DNA from: Mytilus edulis
Taxonomy: Eukaryota > Mollusca > Bivalvia > Mytilida > Mytilidae
Length of the DNA: 64,000 bases
Assembly: GCF_963676685.1 (NCBI RefSeq)
Contig: NC_092354.1
Location: forward strand, 13,150,746 to 13,214,745
Reading direction: 5' to 3'
The notes under the pieces were generated by a model. It ran no database searches. It saw only the letters and a program-made list of their open reading frames with translations, and was not told where the DNA came from. Positions 1 to 12,615 of the stretch are shown piece after piece; the stretch's first letter is position 1; each line of letters opens with the position of its first letter. Both the position numbers and the translations under genes were made by a program.

Positions 1-66
1 GGAAGACAGACGACGAACGCCAAGTGATGAGAAAAGCTCACTTGACCTTTCAGGTCAGGTGAGCTA
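1..66 (+). mobile_element. End of a dispersed mussel repeat
   Basis: Same terminal block (GTGATGAGAAAAGCTCACTT ... AGGTGAGCTAAAA) as the full copy at 36889-37636. The rest lies beyond the window edge. Confidence 0.5.
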
Positions 67-119
67 AAAGAAACCTGCATTCCTGGTCTGTTTACAAAGG
101 GTAGACCCGGGGAGGGGAA

Positions 120-890
120 ACAGACATTCTTTTTAATGTGGCCTGATAAAATGACAAAACCAAGAAAACTTATCATTGACCAAAGAACAATAAAATGCGG
201 TCATGGTTTATATATGAATCTGCCATTCAGACATGCACACCTTACAATTGTTTCATATCTACCAAATATAATCTACCTGTAACTTTAAACATATGATAAA
301 CTGACAAAACAATGCAGTGTTTCATTGACCAATGAACCATGCATGAAAATGAGGTCAAGTTCATATAAAATATGACAGACAGCTAAGTGCATCTTACAAT
401 TATTTCATTCACTAAATAAAGGGGCCTTATTGCTTACAGTATCCGGAAAATTGACCAAACCACAAAAACTAAATATTTTCAAAGTTCCTTATACCCTGCC
501 AATTTGTTATGGTTGTGCCTGTTCCAAGTCAGGATCCGATAATTCAGTGATTGTCGTTTGTTTATGTGTAACATATCTGTTTTTCAATTTTTTTGTACAT
601 AAATTAGGTTGTTAGTTTTCAACTTTCAACTTGGCTATCATGTGTAAAATCATACAAGTGTTGGGAAAACAGGAAGTTGTCGAGTGATGAATCTGAAAAT
701 GCATCACACGGTATAGCTGACTTATTTAACCCTGAAACCAAATTTCAGAAATCCTTCTATTGTAGTTCCTAAGGAAAATGGGACGAAAAATATTCATCGG
801 ACGGACTGACTGACGCAAGGATGGATGGACAGACAGGGGTAAAACAGCATACCCCCCCTTTTTTAAAGTGGGGGCATAATTTTAATACGG
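120..890. mobile_element. Dispersed bivalve repeat with nested retroposon-tail fragment
   Basis: Has phrases I recognise from memory in many mussel loci (CATTGACCAATGAACCATG, GAGGTCAAG, and a GGACGGAC-rich end before GTGGGGGCATAA). A fragment of the M family (see 33087-33600) lies inside at about 515-650, minus strand. Confidence 0.4.
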
Positions 891-1153
891 GGCTATAAAA
901 ACCCATGCAAGATGTCAAAACAAAAAGAAGTAACCTAATTCTTACTTGTTAGGGGCTATTTATTTATTGTCGGTTATACATATAACAATACAACATATTA
1001 AAGGTCTGTAGAGCTTTTATCCGACATACATATACAGATATATATGACAAGCACAATACATTTGTACATGAAACATAAAGCTCATCACTGAGATAGTAGT
1101 CTCATATAGAGGGAGGCGGGGTCAACCAAACTCCCCTATTCAATCTGAATGCA

Positions 1154-1924
1154 GGACAGAAAGTCACAGTCAAAAAGTCACACACTGTCACGGGACAAAA
1201 AGTCACAATTTAGTTTTGAGATTATTTTTCTTTGAACAAGAAAACACTCTTTTTGTATTTTTCTTGAAGTTTTATACATGAACATGATGTAGCAACTTTA
1301 AATTAAAATTTATTAAAAACAAATAAATCAGTGCATTAGGTTTGCGCACATTACCATTACATTTGCGCACAAAAATCATTACGTTTGTGTGCAGCTTTTG
1401 ATTACATTTGCACGCATTTTTTAACATGTAAATATAAAAAAAAAGATATAGTATGATTGCCTTTTACAGCTGACTATGCGGTATGGGCTTTACCTCGGGC
1501 TTTGCTCATTGTTGAAGGCTGTTTGGTGACCTATGGTTGTTAATGTCTGTCATTTTGGTCTCTTGTGGACAGTTGTCTCATTGGCAATCATACCATACCT
1601 TCTTTATATTGGCTTATGGTTGAAGGCCGTAAAGACCTCTAGTTGTTAATGTCTGTGTCATTTTGGTCTCTTGTGGACAGTTGTCTCATTGGCAATCATA
1701 CCACATCTTCTTTTTTATATTATGAACAATTTCCTAAAATTAAAAATGAATATATGTAATAAAAAGAAGATATTTCAAAATCTTTTTTCATTTATATTCA
1801 ATCAATTGTCAACAAATTGTTTGTGACTTTTTGTCCTATTAACTTTGTTACTTTATGCCTGAGTTTGACATGTGTTTGACTTTTTGTCCTGTGACTTTTT
1901 GTCGGAATGTCCTGTGACTTTCTG
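1154..1924. mobile_element. Element with word-repeat inverted ends (GACAAAAAGTCACA)
   Basis: The left end carries GGACAGAAAGTCACAG, CAAAAAGTCACA and GGACAAAAAGTCACA. The right end carries several reverse complements (TGTGACTTTTTGTCC, CCTGTGACTTTCTGT). The inside has a GCGCACAAA-type short repeat (1336-1425) and two M-family copies (1461-1608, 1609-1722). No coding region. Confidence 0.5.
1461..1722 (-). mobile_element. Two tandem M-family repeat copies
   Basis: Both end in GGCAATCATACCA..TCTTCTTT and hold GTCTCTTGTGGACAGTTGTC. The second copy is truncated at its other end. Confidence 0.6.
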
Positions 1925-2088
1925 TTTTTGCAGAAGTCCAGGGAGTGTTAAAAAACCACATGTGCAAGTTGAGAGTCAACACTTACACAGGGACTACACA
2001 ATACTTTTTCAGAATGTCAGCAAAAAAGAATCACTGGTGACAGGGGAGTGTAACCGATGAATTGATCCTGAATCAGATAAGATTTTCC

Positions 2089-2290
2089 CGGTACGTCTAA
2101 ACACCGCTCAGGAGGACCTCCTGGGTGCACACATGCAGGGCATACAAAGTGCACTCATGGCAGACCCTATATAGTCGCCGTCGTATCTGCACACATGATG
2201 GATGTATATATTCGTTATAGATCGTCATACACTTCTCATTTTAGAGTTAAATTTGCAAGCAACCTCTTAAGATTCTAAAATAATAATGCT
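2089..2290. mobile_element. Solo end of the 5867-7699 element family
   Basis: Begins GGTACGTCTAAACACCGCTC and matches the left end of the 1.83 kb element through TTTTAGAGTTAAATTTG. A shorter, more decayed end begins at 3801. Confidence 0.6.
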
Positions 2291-2299
2291 ACTAAAAAT

Positions 2300-3435
2300 A
2301 TATTATTTCCCCCAATTTTCGCAAATTTTTTCGCCATATAAAATATTTAGGCGACTATGCTTTTAGTGAATATAAACGATGACGAGGCCTCACGAATAAA
2401 TATAAATATGAAATATACTGGAACATCGATTAGCATAGATCGAGCAGCAGAGTAAACTTCCACATAAATCTCGAAGTTATTTACGCCGGATAATATAGAC
2501 TGTGCTCCTGAATAAAGTTGTCAAATACATTAATTTGTGTTTTTTACTTCTACAAGAAATTTGATTCAAATGCTAATTACGCACCATTTGCTGAGCAGAG
2601 AATCATTCTAAGCCAGGAACCGTCTATACTAACTGATAACAGTAAGAATAGAAAGTCTCTGTAAAAAGGCAGTCAATACTAACAGAACTGTATTAACTAA
2701 ATGATACATGTACATCAAGTTCCAGCACCTCACCAAGCACCCTTGCCTTGCATACTGAGATGGCAAACTGCTGTGTGTCAGTATTTTTATATAAAACTGC
2801 GTAGGTTCATATCGTTTGATTCAACGTTTGTTTGGTTATTTTTTAAGGATCGTTGTAAAATTATATCTAAATCTTTGTTAAAATACGATTTTAAATTGTT
2901 CAATTCTTTCTATTTCATAATTTTGTCAAAGTCTACTTTTTAAAGTTTTAAATTTTACAGAAAAAATGAATATTCCAATTTAATTTGAAGAAAATCTTTT
3001 TGAACTGTCATGACATGGTGTTGCAAAGCTGATTACAGGTAACTATAACATACAGTAATTTTCCATTACGACAGTGCGTGTATTCTCGGGTGTGTATAAC
3101 GTATAGTTTTCTAGAGAACATCCTGTCTACGTGTAATACAGATTGATGACATTATACAACATTTCTTTGGTTAAATGTGATAAGGTATCTGTGTCCATTC
3201 CCTATTTCAACACCACTAATTTTTCGAAGAAAAAAAAAAAAAAAAAAAAATTATATGAAATTAAGAAGAAAAGTAGCAAATATAAACTTCAGTAATTGCG
3301 CATTGAGTAAACATAATTCCAATATTGCATGAACAAATCCGTGAGAAAACGTATATATACATGTATGAATAAAGATGTGTTTTAAAAGACCTATTGGCAT
3401 TATTTCACACTAGGACCTAAGATAACTAGAACTAA
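2300..3435. other. A/T-rich spacer
   Basis: No gene, RNA or element recognised. Contains an adenine run at about 3231-3250. Confidence 0.5.
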
Positions 3436-3750
3436 GCAATGGTTGATCCAGAAATTTTCATAAGTGGGGACTCATTGACTGCCTTAGAGGGGTCACGTCC
3501 AGTCATGCTTCCGTGATTCCCTATATAATCTACCATTTGTTTCCCAAGATTTAGGAGGAGGGCTGGTACACACATATATATATAAATATACCTCTGCGGC
3601 GGAGCCAGCCATTTGAAAAGAAGGGGGTCTCAACCCAGGACAAAAGGGGGAGGGGGTGGTTCCAACCATATGTCCCCATTCAAATACATTGATCGTTCAA
3701 AAAAAGGGGTGGTTCCAACCCCCGAAACCCTCCCCCTGGATCCGCCACTG
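3436..3750. mobile_element. GGATCC-ended G/C-rich repeat (two joined copies)
   Basis: Has GATCCAGAAATTTTCATAAG at one end and GGATCCGCCACTG at the other, with long G and C runs between. Related copies are at 7378-7547, 9360-9515, 10215-10292 and 43935-44100. Confidence 0.5.
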
Positions 3751-3800
3751 ATACCTAGTATGCATATAATTAAGCTTTGAATATATGCATATAAAATAAT

Positions 3801-3850
3801 GGTACGTTTAAAAACCGTTCAGGATCTCCTGGTTGCACACAGGACATTAA
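3801..3850. mobile_element. Decayed terminus of the 5867-7699 element family
   Basis: GGTACGTTTAAAAACCGTTC followed by a CTCCTGGTTGCACACAGGAC-like stretch, matching the ends at 2089 and 5867 with substitutions. Confidence 0.5.
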
Positions 3851-4218
3851 GTAACTTAGGACATGTATATATAATAGTAAGAGTTCAGGGTATACATTCG
3901 ATAACTAACATATTTTATAATTTTGTAATTTTTGTTTTGATAAAATCAGAGACATATAATACATGTATTGAGACATATATACATGTGTCTCTGAAAAAAT
4001 CAAACCATCTTTAAAGAAGTTATTTCAGTTTGAATCGACTGTCTTTTGCATTAGAATTCCAAAACGTTAATGTTATTTACAAATGCCAAAACCTGCAAGA
4101 AAGAAACATTTATATTCGGTGATTTTTACACTAAACGTTTTCGTAATTTGTTTTAAAAATATTAAAAAGTACATGTACATCGTTTTTTCAAGATTTGTAT
4201 AGTAACTGGTTTAATTAA

Positions 4219-4910
4219 AGGGGCACTATATAGCTAGCTACGATATATATAAAAAAATAAAGTATGATTTTTTTTAGATCAATCATTAATCAAATTGGAA
4301 TAATGAAATAATAATTTGCTTTTAGCAATCAATTTCCTTTAATTTTGTTGAAATAAGCGATTAAACATAATTTTTGACTGATTCACTTGCAAGTGAAAAC
4401 GTCATCATCATTCTAACCGGTATTCATGTGAACTTCAAGTTAACCCCTAGCTAGAGATTGACAACGCATGCATTGTACGTGTACTGGTTATTTAAAGAAA
4501 AAGAATGTCAACAATGAAATTGAAACTACGGTAAATCATTTGATTACTAATTCGATGCACATAAAATCATTCTTATATGATTAAAAACAATGAGAAACAT
4601 CTATTTTTAATCTATAAAATAAAATCAAACAGACCTATAAAAATGCAATTGCACGTGTTGGTTTAATCTTTTCGTATCTTTATTTTTGTTTACATCGCTT
4701 ATATGGTCATCTGAGGTCAAATCGATAGTTAATTAGATGGCGTCTGGACTAAAATACACACGAAACGAACTTATATATTATCTACCCCATGCTCTGTTAA
4801 CTGTTTATTTTAGACTTTTGATAGTTTGGATAAATGTTTTACATTGTTATAAACCAAATATGAGAATTTGAGTCAAATCGGTTACAATGAATTTCACAGC
4901 TAGTGCCCCT
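4219..4910. mobile_element. TTAA-flanked non-autonomous DNA transposon
   Basis: Flanked by TTAA at 4215-4218 and 4911-4914. Inverted ends are AGGGGCACTA / TAGTGCCCCT. It has no open frame. TTAA duplication is typical of piggyBac- and Kolobok-type elements. A lone end of the same family (AAGGGGCACTAGCTGCC) starts at 8196. Confidence 0.6.
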
Positions 4911-4914
4911 TTAA

Positions 4915-5857
4915 GTCCCCTTGATGAAATTTAAATTGCGAGACGCTAATTAATAAACTATGATCTATCTATCGGCATGCGTCGTTATTTGGGATACGTC
5001 ACGGATGACCGATGGTCATATTCAATACGATATACCAATCATCATTTGAATTTGGGCAATTGATCTTTAATAATTAGGACTAATTGGTGATGGCAGAGAA
5101 TAAGTCGCTGGTGATGGTTAAAAACATATAGAAGTAAACTTTGCAAAAAAAAGGTTTCCTCGGAAAAAATTATGAAAATATATGAATATGCTAAATAATT
5201 TTTTTTCCGAAATAATAATTAAAGACGTTTAGAAATAACAAATTTTCACAGTTGGGAAATTTTCAATTCAAGTTATTTCATTTTGAAAACGTTGAAAAAT
5301 ATAGATCTTATTATATGTTAAATGTGGGCCGCTTGGAGATCAACTTGTGAAACCCTGCATAATTAGGGTTTGTCTACTTTCGTCTTTTTATATTACCAAA
5401 CATTCTATAATCAAGGATTTGTCCAAGGCCTTGTTATAATGAATATTATCGCCAATATCACCATAATTAAATAAAGAACAGATACAATATTCGCCTAAAG
5501 AGTTTGCCATCTAACAATTCAAAATGAAATGTTGAGTCGAAACTGAGGTACCAAATCTATAAAAAGAATCACTATTTTAGTCGAAATTAAACTGTATATA
5601 ATATTCTTTTTTTCAAAACTCCTGAAATAATTTAACATTAACTATAGAGAGCTTACATATGCAAATCTGTTTAAAAGTATGTGAGCGTAAATAAAATTTG
5701 TTTATTACCCCCCCCCCCCTTTTTTCCTTCTATAAAATTTAATTGTAAACGATTTTCGTTCTTAATTTGTGTTTGCTCATTAACTGGGGTTCATGCTGTC
5801 AAAAAAAAAATGTCTCCTTGTGTAAAAGTTATTGATAAGAAAAAATTGAAGCTTCCA
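4915..5857. other. A/T-rich spacer
   Basis: Nothing recognised except a cytosine run near 5707-5719. Confidence 0.5.
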
Positions 5858-5994
5858 GAAGAATAACGGTACGTCTAAACACCGCTTGAAGGACCTCCTG
5901 ATTGCACTCATGACATACGAAGTGCACTCAGGACCCTTTATAGTCATCGCACACAGGATGGATGCATATATTCTTTATACGCTTCTTATTTTAG

Positions 5995-6025
5995 ACAAGG
6001 ACGTATAACTAATATACGTCCTTGT
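5995..6025. repeat. Palindromic micro-insertion in the left arm
   Basis: ACAAGGACGTAT and ATACGTCCTTGT form a 12-bp hairpin with a short loop. TTTTAGA stands on both sides, whereas the sister ends at 2089 and in the right arm have it once. Confidence 0.6.
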
Positions 6026-7377
6026 TTTAGAGTTAAATTTGGTAGAATTTGTAATTCTTAGAAAATAATAAGGGCACGTGTCACTGATTACACAACTACT
6101 GAGCCATGAATTATCCAATCAACAAAATTAATTGGATTATCTTTATTGTTGTTTTATACATTGTGTTGTTAGTACAGTGTGACCATGCGGGAAGTAATAT
6201 TGTGACGTCTAGAATGAATATCACGATGTTTTAAGATTTTCCTCTTTTATTAAAATTTCGTTCCATAATTTTTTAAGTTTTATTCTTAATTTTATTATCA
6301 TGTCCTGGACCAGTAATTAATTCTTTGCACGAGTTTGAAAAGGGAAATAATTATAAATGTTCATACTTTAAAAGAATTTATATTAATTAAAGTTTTGTAT
6401 ATGGAATCCGTTCTAAACGGTAAAAGCCGTACTTTTCAAACAATCAAATTCATATACATGTAGTTAGATGTTATTTCTCATTTTTATCGAACTTGTCCAG
6501 GAATTTTATTTTTGAGTTATACGAATATTTTAAGAAATCCGTTTTTATTAAGTTTTTTTTCTCTAATTAAAGTCGTTTTGTCCAGTTTCACAAGCCTGAA
6601 ACGAATTTCAATGCGAAAATAAATTCTGAAAATGAACTTGTCTCCGTTTTCGTCTCCGTTTTTTGAAAATTATGATATTTTGGGTATAATTATTTCTAAA
6701 AAATATGTAAGTTAGATTGTAGTAGCGAGAAATTTTAAAAAAGAAGATGTGGTATGATTGCTAATGAGACAACTATCCACAAAAGACCAAAATGACACAA
6801 ACATTAACAAAGAAAGACTATTTCGAAGACAGTTTATTGACACGAAATCCGTTCAAACCACGACTAAGTCTTCGTGCACAGATTTCCGTTAAGGTTAAAC
6901 TGAATATTGTACATAATTGTCTTCTCTTGTATAATGGTTTGTTGAGAATAAAGATATACAAATGTAATAAAATTTGATATTCAGTCAACATTGTGTTTGT
7001 TTAAAAACTTGATTTAGAGAGAGAGATAGAGAAAAGAATCACACTGAAAAACAAAAATCGAACTTGTTACAGAAAAAAAAACGCAACTATAAAATAATTT
7101 TCTTTATTCGTGAACTGCAAAACACAACAAATTAATTTACCCGTCATCATGAAAAATAAACTGAAAAAGCACATCGAATGAGATATATGTTTTATTTTTT
7201 CTATATGCAAATTCATTTTAAAGGTAAAACTGAACTAAACAATACAATTCCTAAAAAACAATAAAGATAATCCAATCAATTTTGTTGATTGGATAATTCA
7301 TGGCTCAGTAGTTATGTAATCAGTGACACGTGCCCTCATTATTTTATAAGAATTAACATATCTATCTAAGTTCGATT

Positions 7378-7547
7378 CAGGCGCGGATCCAGAGGGGGAG
7401 GGGGGTTCCGGGGGGGTTGGAACCCCCCTTTTTTTGGCCGATCAATGCATTTGAATGGGGACATGTAGTTGAACCCCCCTTTTTTTGCCCTGGGTTAGGA
7501 CCCCCCCCCCTTTTTTAAAATGGCTGGATCCGCCCCTGCGATTTCAA
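7378..7547. mobile_element. Nested GGATCC-ended repeat
   Basis: Interrupts the right inverted arm of the 5867-7699 element. Starts GGCGCGGATCCAGAGG, ends GGATCCGCCCCTG, with long C and T runs. AATCG-like bases stand at both joins. Confidence 0.55.
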
Positions 7548-8195
7548 CTTCTACCAAAATTTAACTCTAAAATAAGAAGCGTATAACGAATATAAACATC
7601 CATCATGTGTGCAGATATGATTACGGTAATGGGTCCTGAGTGCACTTTGTATGTCCTGAGTGCACTCAGGAGGTCCCGAGCGGTTGTTTAGACGTACCCG
7701 AAGAATAAATCATTTCCTGAACCTGAAATACATTTATCTGTAATTAAAGAAAATTCGCCTAAAACATTCTCTCATATATTTAAACAATTAATTGTAAAAT
7801 AATTAATTCAACGTCGGACTTTCTGTCTGTTTACTAATACTTTTCTTGTTCAGTTTAGTTTATACCCATAATAGATGAACGGAAATAAGTACTTTTTTTA
7901 GGAAAATTTACAATTAGATGAACGGAATTAAGTACTTTTTAGGAAAATTTACAACTCAAATTTTCAAAAACAAAATTCTACACTTTTTACCTGGATGTTT
8001 TTCTCTGTCTCGAAGCCGCAACCTTTGACCCCGTATCAAACGTAGCGACCAACACCTCACATGACGTATTCTCGATGTTGAGGTATTGACAATATACAAT
8101 CACAGTTATCAATCACATTTATCAATATACAGCAAGTAAGTAATTTGGTGTTGAATGCCAGTAGATCAGAATTTGTTAATTGAACTTTACCTGTT

Positions 8196-8570
8196 TAAGG
8201 GGCACTAGCTGCCAAATTCATGTTCTTCATCGATTTTAATAAAATTCACATAACGTGTATATAGTGTTGAATTGTTTATTAAAATGTTGCGCACAATCTT
8301 GGCTGATATGCATAAAACCATTATATTTCATGACACTGCATGAAAAAGAAATTGACTTATCGCATAATACCAGAACCAGAGACATATATATTGTATCTAA
8401 TATCTCTGCCAGAACTAAAAAATAAACTACAGTAAGTCCACATACACATAAGAGGGTATGGATGTGAATTAACAGAATAGAGAACAAAGGACAAAGAAAA
8501 ACAAGGAATAAAGAATAGTGAAAGAAAGAGAATAATGGAAAAAAGTGTAAGTTATTAAAAATATAACTAA
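8196..8570. mobile_element. Partial TTAA-family element
   Basis: Begins AAGGGGCACTAGCTGCC like the ends of the 4219-4910 element. No matching far end is seen, so the right border is uncertain. Confidence 0.35.
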
Positions 8571-8856
8571 AACAAGAATGTGTCCCCAGTACACGGATGC
8601 CCCACTCGCACTATCATTTTCTATGTTCAGTGGACCGTGAAATTGGGGGTAAGAACTCTAATTTGACATTAAAATTAGAAAGATCATACCATAAGGAACA
8701 TATATACTAAGTTTCAGGTTGATTGGACTTCAACTTCATCAAAAACTACCTCGACCAAAAACTTTAACCTGAAACAGGACGAACGAACGGACGAACGAAC
8801 GGAGGCACAGACCAAAAAACATAATGCCCCTCTACTATCGTAGGTGGGGCATAAAA
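8571..8856. mobile_element. Dispersed bivalve repeat
   Basis: Starts ACAAGAATGTGTCCCCAGTA and ends AGGTGGGGCATAA, with a GACGAACGAACGGACG direct-repeat run. I recognise this pattern from mussel sequences by memory. Confidence 0.45.
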
Positions 8857-9359
8857 AGAAGACAGAAAAAAAGACACCCCTCCGAGACGAGCCTTACATG
8901 CACTGTTATTACCCATGGTTAATTTTACGGCGGCTCATTTTATCTTGGCTTAGAAATAAACATAATTGACAAGTTTCCTTCCCCTGCATTCTCGATCCCA
9001 CATGTAAATAGCACGGTGATTTCAAAAAGACATTGATACATCATTACAACACTTGCCGTCAGTATTTGAATATATTGATTAAGAAGGTATAGAAGATTAA
9101 TGCACGCACACTATTATCCACCACTGGCCTAAATAGTTAGTCCGCAAACAACGAAGGTCATAAAAACCCAGCACTTTGAACACAGCCACCGGCATGGTGT
9201 GAATCTGAAAGCTTCCCACTATCCATTTCTACCCATAGAAAACTTTTGCCTTTCATTTATCAAAAATGAATATGTTGATATTAATGGTATATAAGAATTA
9301 TTGGGGAATTCAAACCATTCCTATTGTAAGTGATAAAACTAAATTTATATCAGGGTGAT

Positions 9360-9515
9360 TGAAATGAGGAAAAAAAAGGGGGAATCAGGAGTTCAGGGCC
9401 CCCTGTTTGGGAAAAGAGTTGGTTGATTATATATGGAATCACTGAGTCATGGCAGGAGCAGGCCCCTCTTAGGCAGTCGGTGGGCCCCACTTATGAAAAA
9501 TTCTGGATCCACCAC
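9360..9515 (-). mobile_element. GGATCC-ended repeat, inverted copy
   Basis: Reverse-complement relative of the repeat at 43935-44100 (TGGGCCCCACTTATGAAAAA, then TTCTGGATCCACCACTG). Confidence 0.5.
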
Positions 9516-9649
9516 TGTGGTCATGGTGGTCTTCAGTTGTATTATCTTTTAAAAAAAAAATTACACCTGTATAGTGTATATTCTTTAGTGTAAATCAAGG
9601 GAAAATACTGTGAACTATCTGTGCATTGGGGCTTATTAAAAGGTATTTC

Positions 9650-10230
9650 GGGGGGAAGAAAGAAGGGAGGGTGAGTCCATGGGAGGTAATCCCCACCCCT
9701 TTCAATTTGAGAATATGCTATTATCTTGTAAACGGTCCAGATCCCCATCCCTAAACCATGTAAACCATATATATTCTTGAATGGGACGATAAAACAAATC
9801 AAATGAAATTAAAAGGAGGTCTTTGGGGGTTACCCCACTCTGTTCAATTTGAGAATGTGCTATTATCTTGTGAACGATCCAGATCCCCACCCCTAAACCA
9901 TATATATTCTTGTCGGGGACAATAAAATTAATAATGAAATAAAATAAAAGTGAAGTCCCATCCCCTCTAGTTTGAAAACTTGTAAACGGTCAAGATCCCC
10001 ACCCCTAAACCATATTTATATATTCTTGTATAGAACAATAAAACAAATCAAAGGAAATATAGGGAGAGTCCATGGGGTTCACCCCCACCCTCACATGTTT
10101 GAGAAACGTTTAAATGGTTGAGATCCCCTGTCATCCAGTGGTTAGGTGAAAAAATTTCAGGATCCCTGATCCCCACCGTCAAACCGTATATATTCTTGTA
10201 TGAGACAATAAAACAAATCAAATGAATATA
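9650..10230. repeat. Degenerate tandem repeat, about 145-bp unit, four copies
   Basis: Each unit carries CAATTTGAGAATRTGCTA- or GTTTGAGAAA-like sequence, GTAAACGGTCCAGATCCCCA and ACCATATATATTCTTG, followed by ACAATAAAACAAATCAAA. The last unit has a short insertion. Confidence 0.65.
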
Positions 10231-10499
10231 GGATCATCCCCTTTGTCTTGGGTTGGGAACCCCCCTTTTTAAAATGGCTGGATCCGCCCCGGCATACCAT
10301 CTAGCTAGCTATAAAGGCTTTAAAAATATGAAATCAAACAAGGAAATTAACAGTGTAGGCAACTGTTTTGAATTTAAAAAAAAGTCTTTTACATATATAT
10401 AACAATGTTAAATTTTTTGTGCATTTATTTTTGCTTATCGTATTTTCAATAATAGACAAAATTGCATGATTGAATATTGTAATTTAAGAAAAATCAGCA

Positions 10500-10620
10500 T
10501 ACATGATATAAAATGGGAAGTGGAAACTGGGAATTTGACAAAGAGACAACAACCCAATCAAAGAGCAGACAACGGCCGAAGGTCACCTATGGGTCTTCAA
10601 TGCAGTGAGAAAAATTCGGC
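10500..10620 (+). mobile_element. Dispersed repeat (second family)
   Basis: GACAAAGAGACAACAACCC then AGAGCAGACAACGGCCGAAG. Related copies are at 35940-36020 (plus) and 48220-48335 (minus). Confidence 0.5.
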
Positions 10621-12190
10621 ACTGGTCTTCAGCTCATAAATATGTATCAGAAATGAAAACGAGATACAGCTTTCAGTTGTATTAATAAAAACCTCACAAT
10701 AAGTTCTGAATATCAGAATATACAGTATTGCAAGATTCTCTCAAAATGTACACATAGAGCTGAAAAACTGTCAGTGACTGTAAAATTAATCATGCTTACA
10801 TTAAAGTCCATGGAGTTCATCTTAATATGCATACTCTCGTCCAAAGGAATATAAGTATGCAATAGACATCAAGTTTTCAAAAATAAGAGTATCTATGCCA
10901 TTAATTTACGACAAGATCTTAATCAAGTAATAATTTTGGTTTGTTTAACGATTTCGGAGGTTAGTATGACCTCCTCTTTGGTGATGATGTTTTCGTTTTA
11001 AAGTTGGGAAAATTGTTTGTACATCATGTACATGTACCAACAAAAATAAAAACACAAATTCAATCTAGAATTATGTTTTTATCATTTTTTTATGTTTAGG
11101 TTGTCAGCAAGATGAAAAGGACAAGTATGCAGTTCAAAATTCAAAATGTGGATAAGTTGAGGTTCTAGGTCTTACCTTTGCAGATTTTCATATTTTGCAT
11201 GAATGAATTCAAAGGTTATATGATGGACAGCAGAGAAAGAAAAAAACAACTTTTCAATTATCCTGCTCCTGGATAAATGTAAAACATCTTGTTTTTTCGG
11301 TAAGTTTTATGCTCTGTTTTGATAGTGTTAGTGCATTCATCTTTCCTCTAAATTGTAAGTTTTTGGTGAGTGTTCACCATGAATTTCAGTAAGTAACTTG
11401 TGGATTTACATGTATATACTCAAAATTTAGTACTAATATTAATGGGATTTTAGCATGACATCCTGCCAAATGCTTGTTAATCATGTTTATGTTCCAGAAC
11501 AAACAAGTATTTGGACTGTACGCATACAGTCTGCCCAATTTTAAGAAGTTGGTCAAGTTTATTACAAACAAATGTACAGTACAGATCAACATAACTGAAA
11601 TCTTTAATAGATTAATACAAAAAGTTTAATTGCAGTTAAAATAAAAACACAGGTTTGGTTGAGCTGGTACCAGACAGTACAAGTATACTTAAATGGTCTG
11701 ACTGTACACATATGGTGGGACTGTAAGTTCTGGACCATAAAAGTAAGATCCGAATACTAATAGGGTCTGGAACATTTATACATGTCTTAAAATTAATATC
11801 AAACACATTGGTGTTTTTGAACTTGGTAATAAGTTATGTGATAGAACTATAATGTTTTGGGATATCAAAATCAAAAATATCCCATTTTTACTTTTAATAA
11901 AGAAGAAGATTATTGATGTATGTTTAAATGTATATTAAAATGAGACAGCAAGCCAACAACACAAAAAAAAGGATAAAACATACATATTTTGTTTGTATCA
12001 ATGTTATAATTTCCAATATGTTCAAGGTATTTTTTCATTGAAATAAAACACAAATTGAAATCTGTCTGAACTTCAAAAGCTTAAAGAAATATTGTTTCTG
12101 TTGTCTGCATTTTGTATAATATATTGCAAATTCTTGTGAATAATGGAATGTTATTATAGTTGTCTAAAGTTTTAACTTTTAACATTGATC
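10621..12190. other. A/T-rich spacer
   Basis: No gene, RNA or element recognised on either strand. Confidence 0.5.
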
Positions 12191-12193
12191 TTT

Positions 12194-12404
12194 ATACTGT
12201 AAAATTCATAAATTATTGCGTGCATTTATTATTGCGATTCTGTCATTTTAGACTTAAATGCGATTTTAAATTTTACGATTTTGAAAAATCCTGTTTAATC
12301 CATATAAAATATTTCATAATACGAGTTTAAATTATTGCGTTTACAACTCCGTTGCATTTTTCGCAATAAAAAAAAACTTGCATTAATTCCAAATTTACAG
12401 TATA
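12194..12404. mobile_element. MITE with ATACTGTAAA ends
   Basis: Inverted ends ATACTGTAAAATTC and AATTTACAGTAT bound a 210-bp element with ATTGCG-rich inner repeats and no open frame. Confidence 0.55.
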
Positions 12405-12487
12405 TATATATATTATGTATATAACTTGGGAAAATACCCAAATTTTATAAAGAAGAATAAATTAATTGATTGTTATATGGTATTAGA

Positions 12488-12615
12488 ATAGGAAGATGTG
12501 GTATATTGCTAATTTGACAACCCTCCATCAGAGACCAAAGGATGTAGGCAGTTAGCAACTGATGACACTGGACAACCTTTAACAATCAGTAAAATCCATA
12601 CCGCATAGCTATTTT
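12488..12615 (+). mobile_element. M-family repeat copy
   Basis: GGAAGATGTGGTATATTGCT, then CATCAGAGACCAAAG and ATACCGCATAGCT. Confidence 0.55.

Larger units (their letters stand above)
5867..7699. mobile_element. Long-TIR DNA element with 9-bp target duplication (Mutator-like type)
   Basis: GAAGAATAA occurs exactly at both borders (5858-5866 and 7700-7708). The ends are inverted: GGTACGTCTAAAC on the left and GTTTAGACGTACC on the right. The inverted repeats extend about 285 bp, down to TATCCAATCAACAAAATT on both arms. A 9-bp duplication with long inverted ends is characteristic of Mutator-like elements. No transposase is present, so the copy is non-autonomous. The right arm is interrupted by a GGATCC-type repeat (7378-7547), the left arm by a palindromic insertion (5995-6025), and an M-family fragment lies inside (6741-6812). 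Confidence 0.7.
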
